NCBI GenBank assembly: GCA_027033775.1
Contig: JALVKL010000059.1
Location: forward strand, 1-41,135
DNA: 41,135 bases
Direction of reading: 5' to 3'
Origin: a bacterium
GTDB taxonomy: Bacteria > Thermosulfidibacterota > Thermosulfidibacteria > Thermosulfidibacterales > Thermosulfidibacteraceae
Part shown: positions 1 to 9,125 of the stretch, piece after piece
How positions within the stretch are numbered: the stretch's first letter is position 1
Layout of the letters: every line of letters begins with the position of its first letter
Position numbers and translations under genes: made by a program
Notes under the pieces: generated by a model
Told to the model about the DNA's origin: nothing
What the model saw: the letters and a program-made list of their open reading frames with translations, nothing else
Database searches by the model: none

Positions 1-1262
1 CTTATAAGAACAGGTCTCTTACTATCTTCTCTAACTCTAACAAAAGCATAAATATCTCCATTATCATCAGTAAACCTATCTCCTTCTCTCATCTCCCTTC
101 CAAACTTAGCTCTAAATTTATCAAACACAGCCTTCCTTTCTTCTCCAACAATAGTCTCACCTCTTCTATAAGTAGAAGCTTCACCTTTAAGAATCCCTTC
201 TCCTTCAACAGTTTTAATCTCTCCAGCCACTTTCATCAATTCAACAGTTGGATTCTCCTTTTTAGGAAATCTTGGAAATACGTGCTGATAAATTCTCTTC
301 TCATTCCCAAATAAATCTAAGTAAGATTCTCCAGTCCCGCCATATTTAATAAACTCAGATTTAATCCTATTCTGCACTTCAACCATATCTAATATGTTAT
401 TAGATAATTCCTCTATAAATTCATCCTTTATCCCAGCTTGTCTCAACCTATCTGCAATCTGCTCTCCTTCTTTAAACTCATGCCATAACACTTTACCAAG
501 ATTCTTACTCTCTTTACTCCCCAACTTAACTCCAGCCTTCTCAAAACTCTCCACAACTCTATGGAGTCTATACTCTAACTCAGCCGTCTGAAGTTTAGAT
601 ATTTGTAAGAACGGGTCGAATGGGTCTGTTGCTTTAACTTCAACTGCTAACTCCTTAAAAGGATTAATCAAAGAAGATGTAAAATCAGGTTTCTTCTCTA
701 ATGCTGGGAACTCTGTTCCCAGTACCCTAATCGGTTTGAAGTCAGGGTCATAGAGAACATCTGGAACATATTTACCTTTTGTGGCTTCAGCCAACTTTCT
801 TCTCATTCCATATAAAGCCCATACTCCAAGAGGTCTAAACTTTCTGGCTAATAACCATGTTGCACCAGCTAATCCTGCAACTCCCAAATCAACTCCTTCT
901 TTTCCTTCTTCATTAGTATAAGGTTCAGCTATATATCCAACAGCCATTCCAGTCATTCCAGCTTTAAAACCAAGTTTTAATATATTAGGGGCTTTCTCTG
1001 CGATTTTCAATAAATCAGCTCCAAGTCCAGTGGCTCTACTAATCCCTCCCATAGGAGTAATCATTTCAACGACTCTACCAATAGTCTCACTACTCTTCTC
1101 ATCAAACCCTAATCCTTTAGCCATTTTGGTAGCACCCATCCCAGCTAAAACAGAGAGTGCTCCACCTAATCCACCTGCAATAGCTCCAGGAATCCCACCA
1201 AACGCTCCACCTAAAGCCGCACCATATTCTACTGCATAAGGAAGTTCATCCCAACCAGGCAT
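1..1262 (-). CDS. Large internal/ejection-type virion protein, N-terminal part (gene continues at 41135)
   Basis: The frame starts at ATG 1262-1260 and stays open to base 1. Joining base 1 to the window's far end keeps the frame open into the segment at 39461-41135, giving one protein of about 976-978 residues. ATG 1262 lies 6 nt after AGGAGG and overlaps the TGA of the upstream gene by one base; ATG 1265 is an alternative. The N-terminus is rich in Gly, Ala and hydrophobic residues (about residues 8-45), as expected of a membrane-interacting internal protein, followed by a charged helical region. A 19-bp palindromic repeat (704-722) lies inside the coding sequence and is read as LGTEFPA. The role is inferred from size, late position and composition; no enzymatic motif is seen. 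Confidence 0.75.
   Translation of the reverse strand, partial: MPGWDELPYAVEYGAALGGAFGGIPGAIAGGLGGALSVLAGMGATKMAKGLGFDEKSSETIGRVVEMITPMGGISRATGLGADLLKIAEKAPNILKLGFKAGMTGMAVGYIAEPYTNEEGKEGVDLGVAGLAGATWLLARKFRPLGVWALYGMRRKLAEATKGKYVPDVLYDPDFKPIRVLGTEFPALEKKPDFTSSLINPFKELAVEVKATDPFDPFLQISKLQTAELEYRLHRVVESFEKAGVKLGSKESKNLGKVLWHEFKEGEQIADRLRQAGIKDEFIEELSNNILDMVEVQNRIKSEFIKYGGTGESYLDLFGNEKRIYQHVFPRFPKKENPTVELMKVAGEIKTVEGEGILKGEASTYRRGETIVGEERKAVFDKFRAKFGREMREGDRFTDDNGDIYAFVRVREDSKRPVLI
704..722. repeat. Palindromic element 1 of 13
   Basis: CTGGGAACTCTGTTCCCAG: 8-bp arms, loop TCT. It lies in the middle of the large ejection-type gene and is the only copy clearly inside a conserved-looking part of a coding sequence, read as LGTEFPA. 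Confidence 0.85.
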
Positions 1263-2767
1263 CATTTCCCTCCTTTGTTAAGAGCTTTCTTCAACGCTCC
1301 AATCTCTTCAGCATTCAATTCTTCAGGATTAGCTAATTCATCCATAATGGACAAGATAGCAAGAGCACCTGTTCCAAATTTACCCATCTTACCTATTAGT
1401 TTTCTATAATTACCTTTCTCCGCAGCCTCTAAAATGGAAGTTTTAAATGCTTTTTTCTCTGCTGTTTTAGTCATTGTCTCAGCTTTCTTAACTCCTTTCT
1501 CTAAGTCTTTAGTAAGGTCTTTGACCTTTTCTGCTTCTTTGGGGTTTATTCCAGCTGCTTTAGCAGCTTCTTCCTTAACTTTCTTCTCGAAAGGTGTATC
1601 TCCTTTTCTGTTTTTCCACCATTTATAAGTATAGTGCATTCCAACAAGTCCTGCAACTGGAGCAGCTCCTTTAGCTGTATTCTTAATCAAGTCAAAATAA
1701 TTCTTAGACTCTTGTTCATACTCCTCATCCACCTTTTTAACAGCATCATTAACATCAACTGGAGCTAATGATACAGGACTATCTCCATAAACTTTCTTAT
1801 CTCCCTCCATTGCATTAGCAATTATTCTTCCTAAGTCTGCCCCAAACACTTTAATGGCAAATTCTTTGCCAAATCTATCTGCATTATCAATATGTCCTTT
1901 GTTATTAGAGTCTACTGATAATTGTCTATTTATCGCAGCACCAACTGCATTAGCAGTCTCAACTCCAGATGTAAAACTCTGAGCTATAATCTCAGGGATT
2001 TTATAAATAGCATCCGCTCCAATCTTCTGATATAATTTATCTCCTGCTTCATAAGCTTCAACCTTCGCCCTATTAATAATATTCTCCATATGTGCTAAAG
2101 CTGCAAGCTTTGGATAATACTTCTCTTTAAGTTCTTTAGAAGAATCCTGAAGAAGTAAATCAGCTGTTAACCTCGCCCTCTCTTTCTCATCCTTAACTCC
2201 AGCCAACTTCTCTCTAACTCTTGACATTATATCTCTCGTAGCTATTCCTTCAAGCTGAATATCTCTCATAATCTCTGTGTTTATAGTCTCATATTGCCTT
2301 GCAATATTATCCTCATAAGGTTTTAGATAAGTATCTATTGATTTTCTTACGAAGGTAATACCTTTGAATAAAGCATCCTGCTCATTCCCCTGTTGTAAAG
2401 CTTGTTGAGATTTAATATAAGCCTCTGTTCTCATCTTATCAAGTTGATTCCTAAGCTTCTGACTCTTCATATCAAACAGAGTTTTGTTCATCTGATATAT
2501 CATATTATAAATGTTAGCCTGATACTGTCTTAAAACAGTAGACATTCTAAACGCTTGTTCTGGAGTAATCAAATCAGCAGTCATAAGGGCTTTAATGCCC
2601 TTAAAAGAAGGCTGAGATAAATCAATCATATCAGACAATCTTCTGAGAGTCTCTCTCTTCCTCTGCTTTTCCATCTCATCAAGAACAAAAGAAGCTATTC
2701 TTGGCTCTTCTGCCATTATCACAGCTAAATCTTTGGGACTTATATTAGTGTTAATATTAATAGGCAT
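1262..2767 (-). CDS. Alpha-helical internal virion protein, hypothetical
   Basis: A 501-residue protein. AGGAGG precedes ATG 2767 at good spacing. It is almost wholly charged, helix-forming sequence, with a Lys/Glu/Ala-rich stretch around residues 400-450 that may be coiled coil. A short hydrophobic stretch near residues 367-378 (GAAPVAGLVGMHY) could touch membrane. No catalytic motif is recognised. It sits between two other large non-enzymatic late genes, in the place where P22/T7-like phages keep the proteins ejected with the DNA, so an ejection-protein role is inferred only from position and composition. Confidence 0.65.
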   Translation of the reverse strand: MPININTNISPKDLAVIMAEEPRIASFVLDEMEKQRKRETLRRLSDMIDLSQPSFKGIKALMTADLITPEQAFRMSTVLRQYQANIYNMIYQMNKTLFDMKSQKLRNQLDKMRTEAYIKSQQALQQGNEQDALFKGITFVRKSIDTYLKPYEDNIARQYETINTEIMRDIQLEGIATRDIMSRVREKLAGVKDEKERARLTADLLLQDSSKELKEKYYPKLAALAHMENIINRAKVEAYEAGDKLYQKIGADAIYKIPEIIAQSFTSGVETANAVGAAINRQLSVDSNNKGHIDNADRFGKEFAIKVFGADLGRIIANAMEGDKKVYGDSPVSLAPVDVNDAVKKVDEEYEQESKNYFDLIKNTAKGAAPVAGLVGMHYTYKWWKNRKGDTPFEKKVKEEAAKAAGINPKEAEKVKDLTKDLEKGVKKAETMTKTAEKKAFKTSILEAAEKGNYRKLIGKMGKFGTGALAILSIMDELANPEELNAEEIGALKKALNKGGK

Positions 2768-2781
2768 CCTATAACCTCCTA

Positions 2782-3936
2782 CTATTTCTTTTTATCTGGT
2801 GGAGCATATTGAGCATGATAATACATACCTTGATTATATCTCAAGAACCAATCCATAGGATTATATAAATTTAAAAGATTCTGCACGTTTTCATACATAC
2901 TGGTATAAGGAGCATAAGCCGCAGCTAAAGCCTTCGACTCTCCTGTTTGGAGATTACCCCAAGTCTGAGCTAATCCCTCAACTCCAGACATATATTGTGA
3001 CTCCAATCCAGTTACACCAGAGGTGTAAGATTGCATTGCTCCACTTAAAGCTCCAAGAGCCCCTTGAGCATACTTCCCTGCCACATCAGAAGCTACTTTC
3101 TCAGCCGCTCCTTCACTTGCTAATCCTGATATAGCTAATCTATTTATCCCTTCATTCTGTTTCATAAAGGCCTGCCCTAAAGCTCCAAGGGCAGTTCCAT
3201 ACATCCTCTGGAGTCCTTCTTTTAACTGCTGTAATCCTTCTCCCTTCGCACTTTGAATCTGCTTTAATCCTTCAACAATTCCAGATTCCCCTTGCTTCGT
3301 CCTATAATCAATCCATTTAGCTAAGCCCTCAGTTCCAGCTTTCCAGTCCTCATACCCTTTCTTAAACATATCAGCATATTCAGGAGCCATCTTAGACATG
3401 AATTCCCATAAGCTCTTATTCACACCAGCTTCAAGAGGAACATTCTTCTGCCAATACTCTTTTTCTCCCGGAGTCATATCAGTAGGATTATACTGACTTC
3501 CAACTGGAACAGTTGCACCAGTCCCTAATCCAGCCCATTGTGCAACCTCTTCATAAGAAGGAGCATCCTTAATATTAAACTCTTGTTTATACCAATCATA
3601 GATTGCCCTTCTTTGAGATTCACTATAAGGAGCTAAAAACTCTCTAACATCTTCAGGAGTCTTCAATTGCCCTGAAGTAATCATCTTTCTAAGATAATCT
3701 ATATCAACTCCCTCTAAACCAGATGGCTGACTGCTTTCAGAAGCTTGGGTATTCTGGTCAGCCACTACCATATACCCAACTTGTCTTGCTCTATTCTCAG
3801 CCTCACCCTTATTCCCAAACTCTCCAAGCATGATAAGATTACTTGGAGTATTCAATGGGTCGTAGCTGTCATCATAAGTATTATTAGTTCCTTCAACAAC
3901 CTTCTTTGTATTCAAATCATAATAATATAAAGGCAT
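2782..3936 (-). CDS. Putative internal/ejection virion protein
   Basis: A 384-residue protein starting at ATG 3936 behind GGAGG. Its N-terminal region is polar and Tyr/Asp/Asn-rich. The second half (about residues 225-360) is Ala/Gly/Ser/Gln-rich helix with repeated short phrases such as SGLASEG, GALGALSGAMQ and SGVEGLAQ. Small-residue helices of this kind occur in phage internal proteins that cross the host envelope during ejection, but no named domain is recognised. It is co-directional with flanking virion genes, with gaps of under 20 nt. Confidence 0.6.
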   Translation of the reverse strand: MPLYYYDLNTKKVVEGTNNTYDDSYDPLNTPSNLIMLGEFGNKGEAENRARQVGYMVVADQNTQASESSQPSGLEGVDIDYLRKMITSGQLKTPEDVREFLAPYSESQRRAIYDWYKQEFNIKDAPSYEEVAQWAGLGTGATVPVGSQYNPTDMTPGEKEYWQKNVPLEAGVNKSLWEFMSKMAPEYADMFKKGYEDWKAGTEGLAKWIDYRTKQGESGIVEGLKQIQSAKGEGLQQLKEGLQRMYGTALGALGQAFMKQNEGINRLAISGLASEGAAEKVASDVAGKYAQGALGALSGAMQSYTSGVTGLESQYMSGVEGLAQTWGNLQTGESKALAAAYAPYTSMYENVQNLLNLYNPMDWFLRYNQGMYYHAQYAPPDKKK

Positions 3937-3952
3937 CCTCTAACCTCCAATA

Positions 3953-4543
3953 TTAAAAGTTATTTGGGGACATATCCCAGTTCCATCCAAAAACACTCCC
4001 CTCTTTTTTACCACCAGAACCAGAATTAAGCCAACCAAAATCTCCACCACCATAGAATCCACCTTGACTATCATCCCCACCTGTTTCAACAGCTTTACTT
4101 ATATCACTCGAATCCCATCCTATAATCTTCTCTAAAGATTTTAAGAAAGTGTCATATCTACTCATCCTCCAATTCAAATCCTTCTCCCTTATATTTAACT
4201 CTTTCTTTTTCAAAGCTTGATTAACATAAGTATCAATAGAATTCTCAAGTGCATCAACCTCAGCCATATGAGCTTTTAAAGCAGGTAATGATACAAACTC
4301 AGACCCACCATAAGTCCCTGTTGGTAACTTCATGTATCTATGAGCTGCCACAGCTTTAGCTGTTGGAGCAAATTCTGTTCCTAAAACAGATAATCCCGCT
4401 GTTAAAAGAGGAGCCCAATTACCAGTAACTAAACCAATACCAGCACTTAATAAAGTTTTAGGATTTAATGCAGATTTAACAAGCTTACTTCCCCCTTTAA
4501 CCAATCCTTTAACAGCCTTCCCTATACTATGAAATAAGCCCAT
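3953..4543 (-). CDS. Small virion-associated protein with Gly-rich tail
   Basis: A 196-residue protein. ATG 4543 is chosen because AGGAGG lies 7 nt upstream; an in-frame TTG at 4549 has no room for a ribosome site. The N-terminus is a basic amphipathic stretch (GLFHSIGKAVKGLVKGGSK) followed by a hydrophobic segment around residues 30-55. The middle is a charged helix, and the C-terminus (about 155-196) is Gly/Trp/Ser/Phe-rich and probably disordered. Its place among ejection and tail genes suggests a minor virion or membrane-active protein. No family is recognised. Confidence 0.55.
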   Translation of the reverse strand: MGLFHSIGKAVKGLVKGGSKLVKSALNPKTLLSAGIGLVTGNWAPLLTAGLSVLGTEFAPTAKAVAAHRYMKLPTGTYGGSEFVSLPALKAHMAEVDALENSIDTYVNQALKKKELNIREKDLNWRMSRYDTFLKSLEKIIGWDSSDISKAVETGGDDSQGGFYGGGDFGWLNSGSGGKKEGSVFGWNWDMSPNNF

Positions 4544-4545
4544 AA

Positions 4546-5274
4546 TCAAACCTCCTCATCGTTCTGGGAACTCTGTTCCCAGTATTCATATAAATCTAAA
4601 ACAGCTTTCCATAAGAAAGCTACTAATGATATTAACTCATGAACTTTAATTCCAAGATTCTCTTGCAAATCTTCATTTAAGAATCCCACTATATCTCTTT
4701 TCGTTTTATCAGTCTTCCAATTGAAAACTACAGGTTTTACTTTTAAAATATCTTTGATATTTATATCAAGTGGTCTGATATTCTCTTTCGCTTCTTTTGA
4801 TGAAGCTGGAATCCCGATGATTCCATCATCAGATATAACCAAATCAGAATAACTTGTTGTAATCTCTCTAAGAGCTCCTTTTAACCTTACCAGATTCCTT
4901 TTAACCTCTAAACCTAAGAACTCCCCATAATCATCAACAGTCTCTACTTTAAATGATTCTGAAGAATCATCATATCCCCAAGAACAAAACCTCTTGGTTT
5001 TGTCATCATCCACAGCATGAAACACTGGAGCATCAAACACAACTCCAAATCTTTCAGACTCTATTATTGCTTTATTATCAGAATCTCCCTTTAAAAGCAA
5101 CGCTTTATCACAATCTCTTTTTATTATTCCAATAGAAGCTGGTCTCGTCTTCATGCTTATCAATCTATAAAGATTGTTGATACAATCTTTGAGGTAATCA
5201 AACAGCTCCTCTAATCTTGATATTCGTTCTTCAAAAGAGATATTCTCTTTGTTTAAACTTTTGTTACAGACCAC
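4546..5274 (-). CDS. Tail protein with C-terminal S74-type intramolecular chaperone domain
   Basis: A 242-residue protein. GTG 5274 is the start: AGGAGG lies 6 nt upstream inside the end of the previous gene. Residues about 12-40 are a coiled coil; the middle is beta-rich. The C-terminal part carries the signature of peptidase S74 (endosialidase intramolecular chaperone): SSKEAKENI at 158-166, PVVFNW at 181-186 and VGFLNEDL at 196-203. S158 and K163 have the Ser-x4-Lys spacing of the self-cleaving dyad. In known proteins this domain trimerises fibres and then cuts itself off. Here the part before it is short, so the mature product would be small. A 19-bp palindrome (4564-4582) encodes the last residues (WEQSSQ). 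Confidence 0.72.
   Translation of the reverse strand: MVCNKSLNKENISFEERISRLEELFDYLKDCINNLYRLISMKTRPASIGIIKRDCDKALLLKGDSDNKAIIESERFGVVFDAPVFHAVDDDKTKRFCSWGYDDSSESFKVETVDDYGEFLGLEVKRNLVRLKGALREITTSYSDLVISDDGIIGIPASSKEAKENIRPLDINIKDILKVKPVVFNWKTDKTKRDIVGFLNEDLQENLGIKVHELISLVAFLWKAVLDLYEYWEQSSQNDEEV
4564..4582. repeat. Palindromic element 2 of 13
   Basis: CTGGGAACTCTGTTCCCAG within the last codons of the S74-domain gene. Read on the minus strand it gives W-E-Q-S-S-Q and is followed by N-D, like copies at 20686 and 27416. Confidence 0.85.
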
Positions 5275-7189
5275 TTCCTACCTCCTCAACATATAATTCA
5301 AATCCCTCTAATAAGCATCCAGGATGCTTTAAACAGGCTTCTTCAAGAGTCATCTTAATAATAAAACTATTTCCTGTTGGAAAGAATCCTTTGACTGGAC
5401 TATCTGCTCCAGATACATAAGTATCCACCTCAACAAAAGGTGGATTTACGATATAAGCCAATCTTGGATAAGGAGAATCATTCGTAGGAACTTGATAGAA
5501 TATTCCATATCCCTCATAACCAGAAGGACTCTCAACAACAGGAACATTAATACTACTCTCTTGAATCCCATATCTACTACATGCTTTTATGTTAATAGAA
5601 GCTTCTCCATCATTCTGCACCCAAACACCAGCATTCGCTCTAATCTTATGAACAGTTAACATAATATCCTCTTCAATTAATCCAGTGTTAACAGTTAACT
5701 CAACTTTATAATTATTCCAAGATACATTATCCTGTGCTGAAAACAAATAAGCTCTTCCATTGGAAAAACACATAACTCCAGTGCAAACCTTCAAAGGCAC
5801 AGCCTTCTCAATCTCATCAAATCTCCACCAGACAATCCAATTCTCTGTCAAGGAATAAACAAGAGAATACTCCTCTTCAAGGAATCCTACAACAATCAGA
5901 TTCCATTCAGGTAAGAAGGAGACTCTTGCATTCTCTGGTAATTGGTAAACAAAAGGAAGCTCGAACATCTTCAAGCCACCACCAATCCCATAATAAGTCA
6001 ACCTTCCCCAAGAATATGCAATTACTCCAGAATCTATCCTTGCTACATCAAAGTGACTATCTATTCCTGTTTCAGCTATCTTTTTTGTGCTTACTGCACC
6101 ATGACTCCAGCCAGAAACAGCATAAACAGCCTTATTTGAAATAACCAACATTCCCTGTTCTGAGTTAACAATCTTTATAATAGGGAAATCAGCTCCAACC
6201 TCTTCTAAGAACTCAAAGTTAGTAACTGCCGCCATCTCTATAAATATATCATCTTTAACTCCACAGATTCTTCCTCTTGATGCTCCAACAATACCACCAT
6301 CTGCATCTAAAGTGCCATTAACATGGATATGTGGAGTATTTCCACTATAACTCACTCCATAGCCATATTTTATATACTCATCTGAAGCAGCTTCAATATC
6401 CATCTGCCAAGTTCCAGAAACTTTAACAAGTTTAATATCTAAAGGAGGTTTCATTGGAGCATTAAAAGTAAAAACCACTGGAGCATATATCTTACCTACT
6501 TCAGGAGTATCACTAAATCCCATTGGGATAATGTCTTGATTATAAGTCTCTAAAGATTCATATGTATTAGAGTCTCCATCCGTAATCCTTAATTTAAACT
6601 CAAAATTTTCAACAGTATTATAAACATTTCTAAAAGCATGAATTGTAACAGAAGATATAAATATCTTATCACTTCCAGTTATCGTCAACAACAACTCTTC
6701 ATTAGAAGAAGGTTGCTTTGCAACTCTTTTATTCCCTTTTAATCCAGCCCAAACACTTCCAATCCTAAACACTTCATCATTATTCACTATATAAATACCA
6801 TAGCCTTCTATGGCTACAGCCACAAATCTCCCTACCATCTCTATCTGTCCTGTTTCTCCATCCAGAGGAAGAGGGAAATTAAAATTTACAGTTTCAACTG
6901 TATCTCCAGGTTTCCAAGTTCTAAGCTCTACATGGTCACTGGTTTTTATTAAAAATCCTACTTTGTCATAGAAGCAGTTCATATCTAATAAAGATTCAGT
7001 ATCAGGATTAAATATCGTAGCCCAATCCTCATTCTCAGTCCCAAGCTGAACTCTTGGTCTCCAAAGAAGGACACCTTCTTTCTTCCAGGGCATACAATTA
7101 ACAGCCTCAACAATCCCTCTTCTACCAACAGGAACAGTAGATATATGTCCAACTAATCCTCCAACCGTTGGAACTTTTAAAGGCTTCAT
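5264..7189 (-). CDS. Tail hub/stabilisation-type protein (P22 gp10-like), putative
   Basis: A 641-residue, beta-rich, probably secreted-fold virion protein with no membrane segment. The N-terminus (about residues 20-50) has the NCMPWKKEGVLLWRPRVQLG phrase, resembling the opening of phage proteins described as P22 gp10-like stabilisation or tail-hub proteins: a conserved Asn, then a 'W/L-x-RPG/RPR' loop. The rest reads as repeating beta blades (for example VRFVAVAIEGYGIYIV-like strands), consistent with a propeller. It lies directly after two head-tail adaptor candidates, the normal place for a podovirus hub. The family assignment is tentative. Confidence 0.55.
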   Translation of the reverse strand: MKPLKVPTVGGLVGHISTVPVGRRGIVEAVNCMPWKKEGVLLWRPRVQLGTENEDWATIFNPDTESLLDMNCFYDKVGFLIKTSDHVELRTWKPGDTVETVNFNFPLPLDGETGQIEMVGRFVAVAIEGYGIYIVNNDEVFRIGSVWAGLKGNKRVAKQPSSNEELLLTITGSDKIFISSVTIHAFRNVYNTVENFEFKLRITDGDSNTYESLETYNQDIIPMGFSDTPEVGKIYAPVVFTFNAPMKPPLDIKLVKVSGTWQMDIEAASDEYIKYGYGVSYSGNTPHIHVNGTLDADGGIVGASRGRICGVKDDIFIEMAAVTNFEFLEEVGADFPIIKIVNSEQGMLVISNKAVYAVSGWSHGAVSTKKIAETGIDSHFDVARIDSGVIAYSWGRLTYYGIGGGLKMFELPFVYQLPENARVSFLPEWNLIVVGFLEEEYSLVYSLTENWIVWWRFDEIEKAVPLKVCTGVMCFSNGRAYLFSAQDNVSWNNYKVELTVNTGLIEEDIMLTVHKIRANAGVWVQNDGEASINIKACSRYGIQESSINVPVVESPSGYEGYGIFYQVPTNDSPYPRLAYIVNPPFVEVDTYVSGADSPVKGFFPTGNSFIIKMTLEEACLKHPGCLLEGFELYVEEVGSGL

Positions 7190-7190
7190 C

Positions 7191-7748
7191 CTATTCTCCC
7201 TTTTTAATTAAGACTGAAAGTCTATCCAAATCTCTCATGTTATATGAGAGTGTAGCTCTCAGTGAATCAAGAATCTCAATATACCTAATATTCAAAGCAG
7301 GATATTCAATATCATCATCAGCTAAATCTGTAGCTAAATACTTTGTTATATATAAAGTATAATCATTAGCATCAACCACACTTCCTGGAAACATCAGTTT
7401 AACTCCAACCTTATCATATCTCTCAACATAAAAGAATGTATTAGGTTTAACATAATCTCTAAAGAGAACTCCCTCTTCCCTTGATACTTTAATAAGTCCA
7501 TACTTCCCAATCCCTTGTCTCTCCATCAAAACACTTTTTATATCAACAGCATCACTAACCTCAATAGACTCAACAAGAGTTCCACCAGTATAATTAAGAG
7601 TCTGTTTAGACTCCTGATAAGGAAGCGGATTGGCTACTTCCAGAGTCAATAATAAATCTTTCATTATAGTCTTAACAAAATCCCTCTTCCCAGCTAATTG
7701 CCCATAAGCTGAAACCAACTCATCTATTATACTATTTACAGTAGCCAT
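7191..7748 (-). CDS. Putative head-tail joining protein
   Basis: A 185-residue protein whose start overlaps the stop of the upstream gene by one base (7748). It begins with a helix, then has mixed beta strands with charged turns, and ends in a helix (SLRATLSYNMRDLDRLSVL). No catalytic motif is seen. Its size, fold pattern and location between another adaptor candidate and the hub candidate suggest a connector or completion protein. This is inference from order only. Confidence 0.5.
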   Translation of the reverse strand: MATVNSIIDELVSAYGQLAGKRDFVKTIMKDLLLTLEVANPLPYQESKQTLNYTGGTLVESIEVSDAVDIKSVLMERQGIGKYGLIKVSREEGVLFRDYVKPNTFFYVERYDKVGVKLMFPGSVVDANDYTLYITKYLATDLADDDIEYPALNIRYIEILDSLRATLSYNMRDLDRLSVLIKKGE

Positions 7749-8368
7749 TAGAAGAACCTCCTATCACAAGACCTATAGGTCTTTTTCTCCTTATTAGCCA
7801 TTATCCTTATATCTCTTATAATTCTATCAAATTCCTGTTTCCAAGCAGGCCACTTATCAGGATTAAATACTCTTTTACTTAATACTCCATACTTAATCAA
7901 ATAATATCCTTCACCAAGAAACCACTTTGTAGTCTCATCATCTTCATCAGTCAACTCTGATTCTCTCTTCTTAACAACCAGATTCAATATGGTATCTTCA
8001 TAAGGTGCGTAATGCACCTTAACTGTAGAATTACTCACTTTAATCTTATCCACACTAAAGTAATTAACATAACCATTCCCATTAGAAGCACTTCTCATAA
8101 ATTCAAGCTTCCATTCTGGAACTCTCTCCACCTCACCTTTTTCAGTATAAGCTTTTTTAATCATCATCCAATCTGTTGTGTCAACAGTAACGGAATACTG
8201 CTCCGCAGGAATACTAATAGGCTCAATACTTTCCTGCCACAAAAAGCTCAATAAAGCCCATAACTCTCTTTCAACTCCTCTAATTAATTCAGGAATCCTG
8301 ACCTTTTTAACACTATCTCCAGCTTCTTCTGCTATATCCTGAATTAGATAATGATATGTAGGCATCAT
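7748..8368 (-). CDS. Putative head-tail adaptor (gp4/gp6-like)
   Basis: A 206-residue protein. Its start is at 8368, or three bases later at the second ATG, behind AAGGAG. The N-terminus is helical with a 'PELIRGVERELWALLSFLWQ' helix, then a short beta section (residues about 50-125), then a C-terminal helical part with WFLGEGYYLIKYGVLSKRVF and a final basic tail. This helix-beta-helix plan with a 'W-F-x-G-x-x-Y-L-I-x-Y-G' element matches podovirus head-tail adaptors of the kind that dock under the portal. No motif proves it; context supports it. Confidence 0.5.
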   Translation of the reverse strand: MMPTYHYLIQDIAEEAGDSVKKVRIPELIRGVERELWALLSFLWQESIEPISIPAEQYSVTVDTTDWMMIKKAYTEKGEVERVPEWKLEFMRSASNGNGYVNYFSVDKIKVSNSTVKVHYAPYEDTILNLVVKKRESELTDEDDETTKWFLGEGYYLIKYGVLSKRVFNPDKWPAWKQEFDRIIRDIRIMANKEKKTYRSCDRRFF

Positions 8369-8782
8369 CTAACTCCTTTTATTCTTAAAGTGCTTAACAA
8401 TTTTCTCTCCAGTTCTACCACCAAAATAAGCCACTGTCATTGTTATTAACAAAGATTGTATTATAGGCAAATAAGATTTATCAATCTTAAATCCTGCAAC
8501 ATTCCCATCTAAGAACATTATCACAGTAAAAACAATAAGAACAAATCCATAAGACAAAGGTCTTATTAATCTTGTTATTAAGTGTTCATTATCAGATTTC
8601 CATCTCTCTGTAACCTCTTCAAATTCTGTTACTAATTCCTCTTTACTATTAATAAGAAGTTCTTTTTCAATCTCAGCTTTCAAATAATTCGCCTTATCCT
8701 TATCTTCCACAACTTGGTCTACAATCCCAAACACTCTATCAACCACTTTCCCAATAAAAGGGATGTAAGATAAAAAGCTCAT
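8369..8782 (-). CDS. Holin-like membrane protein (3TM GTA-type family)
   Basis: A 137-residue protein. An N-terminal amphipathic segment and charged helix (about 1-65) is followed by RLIRPLSYGFVLIVF, the first membrane segment (about 71-92), a short DG-containing loop, and a second segment (about 103-122) ending in YFGGRTGEK. The 'RxIRP...DG...YFGGRTxEK' arrangement resembles the family called holin of 3TMs for gene-transfer release. Holins form the inner-membrane lesion that starts lysis. It lies next to a second holin-type gene and downstream of the secreted caspase-fold gene, so this is probably the lysis block. Confidence 0.65.
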   Translation of the reverse strand: MSFLSYIPFIGKVVDRVFGIVDQVVEDKDKANYLKAEIEKELLINSKEELVTEFEEVTERWKSDNEHLITRLIRPLSYGFVLIVFTVIMFLDGNVAGFKIDKSYLPIIQSLLITMTVAYFGGRTGEKIVKHFKNKRS

Positions 8783-8803
8783 AGCTTTACCTCCACCATT
8801 TAC

Positions 8804-8822
8804 CTGTGAACTCTGTTCACAG
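8804..8822. repeat. Palindromic element 3 of 13 (variant arms)
   Basis: CTGTGAACTCTGTTCACAG: the G4/C16 pair of the main form is replaced by a T/A pair on both arms. It contains the TGA stop of the XhlA-like gene. Confidence 0.85.
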
Positions 8823-9098
8823 TTTCCTAATAATTATCTTTACAATGTCTATTAAAAATCCACCTAAAAGTAATATGACAGTTCCGATAAACCACTTCTG
8901 ATTCTTTTCGAGAGAAGAGACTCTCCTCTCCAATCCCTCTTGTTCTACAGAGGAAGCAACTTTGTGTTCTAATAAAGTATCCAGCTTTTTGTTTATAGTA
9001 TGAAACTCTGACTTAACTTCTTCCATAAAGCCATTCATTACATATCCTTTTGTTTCAAGAATCCTGATTCTTTCTTCTAATTCTTTGTAGTTCTCCAT
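8817..9098 (-). CDS. Coiled-coil plus C-terminal membrane anchor, XhlA/holin-like
   Basis: A 93-residue protein. ATG 9098 is preferred because GAGG lies 9 nt upstream; the in-frame TTG 9107 is too close to that site. Residues about 1-65 are heptad-like charged coil and the end is one membrane span (FIGTVILLLGGFLIDIVKIII) followed by RKL. This is the plan of XhlA-type lysis proteins, which help a holin at the inner membrane. Its TGA stop (8819-8817) lies inside a 19-bp palindrome, CTGTGAACTCTGTTCACAG. The assignment rests on topology and neighbourhood. Confidence 0.55.
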   Translation of the reverse strand: MENYKELEERIRILETKGYVMNGFMEEVKSEFHTINKKLDTLLEHKVASSVEQEGLERRVSSLEKNQKWFIGTVILLLGGFLIDIVKIIIRKL

Positions 9099-9125
9099 CT
9101 TTAACAACCTCTAAATTCAGAATAA

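Noticed and set aside
394-591. Plus-strand open frames over the late genes (for example 394-591, 1030-1239, 12407-12628)
   Set aside because: They are complements of well-supported minus-strand genes and have no ribosome sites.
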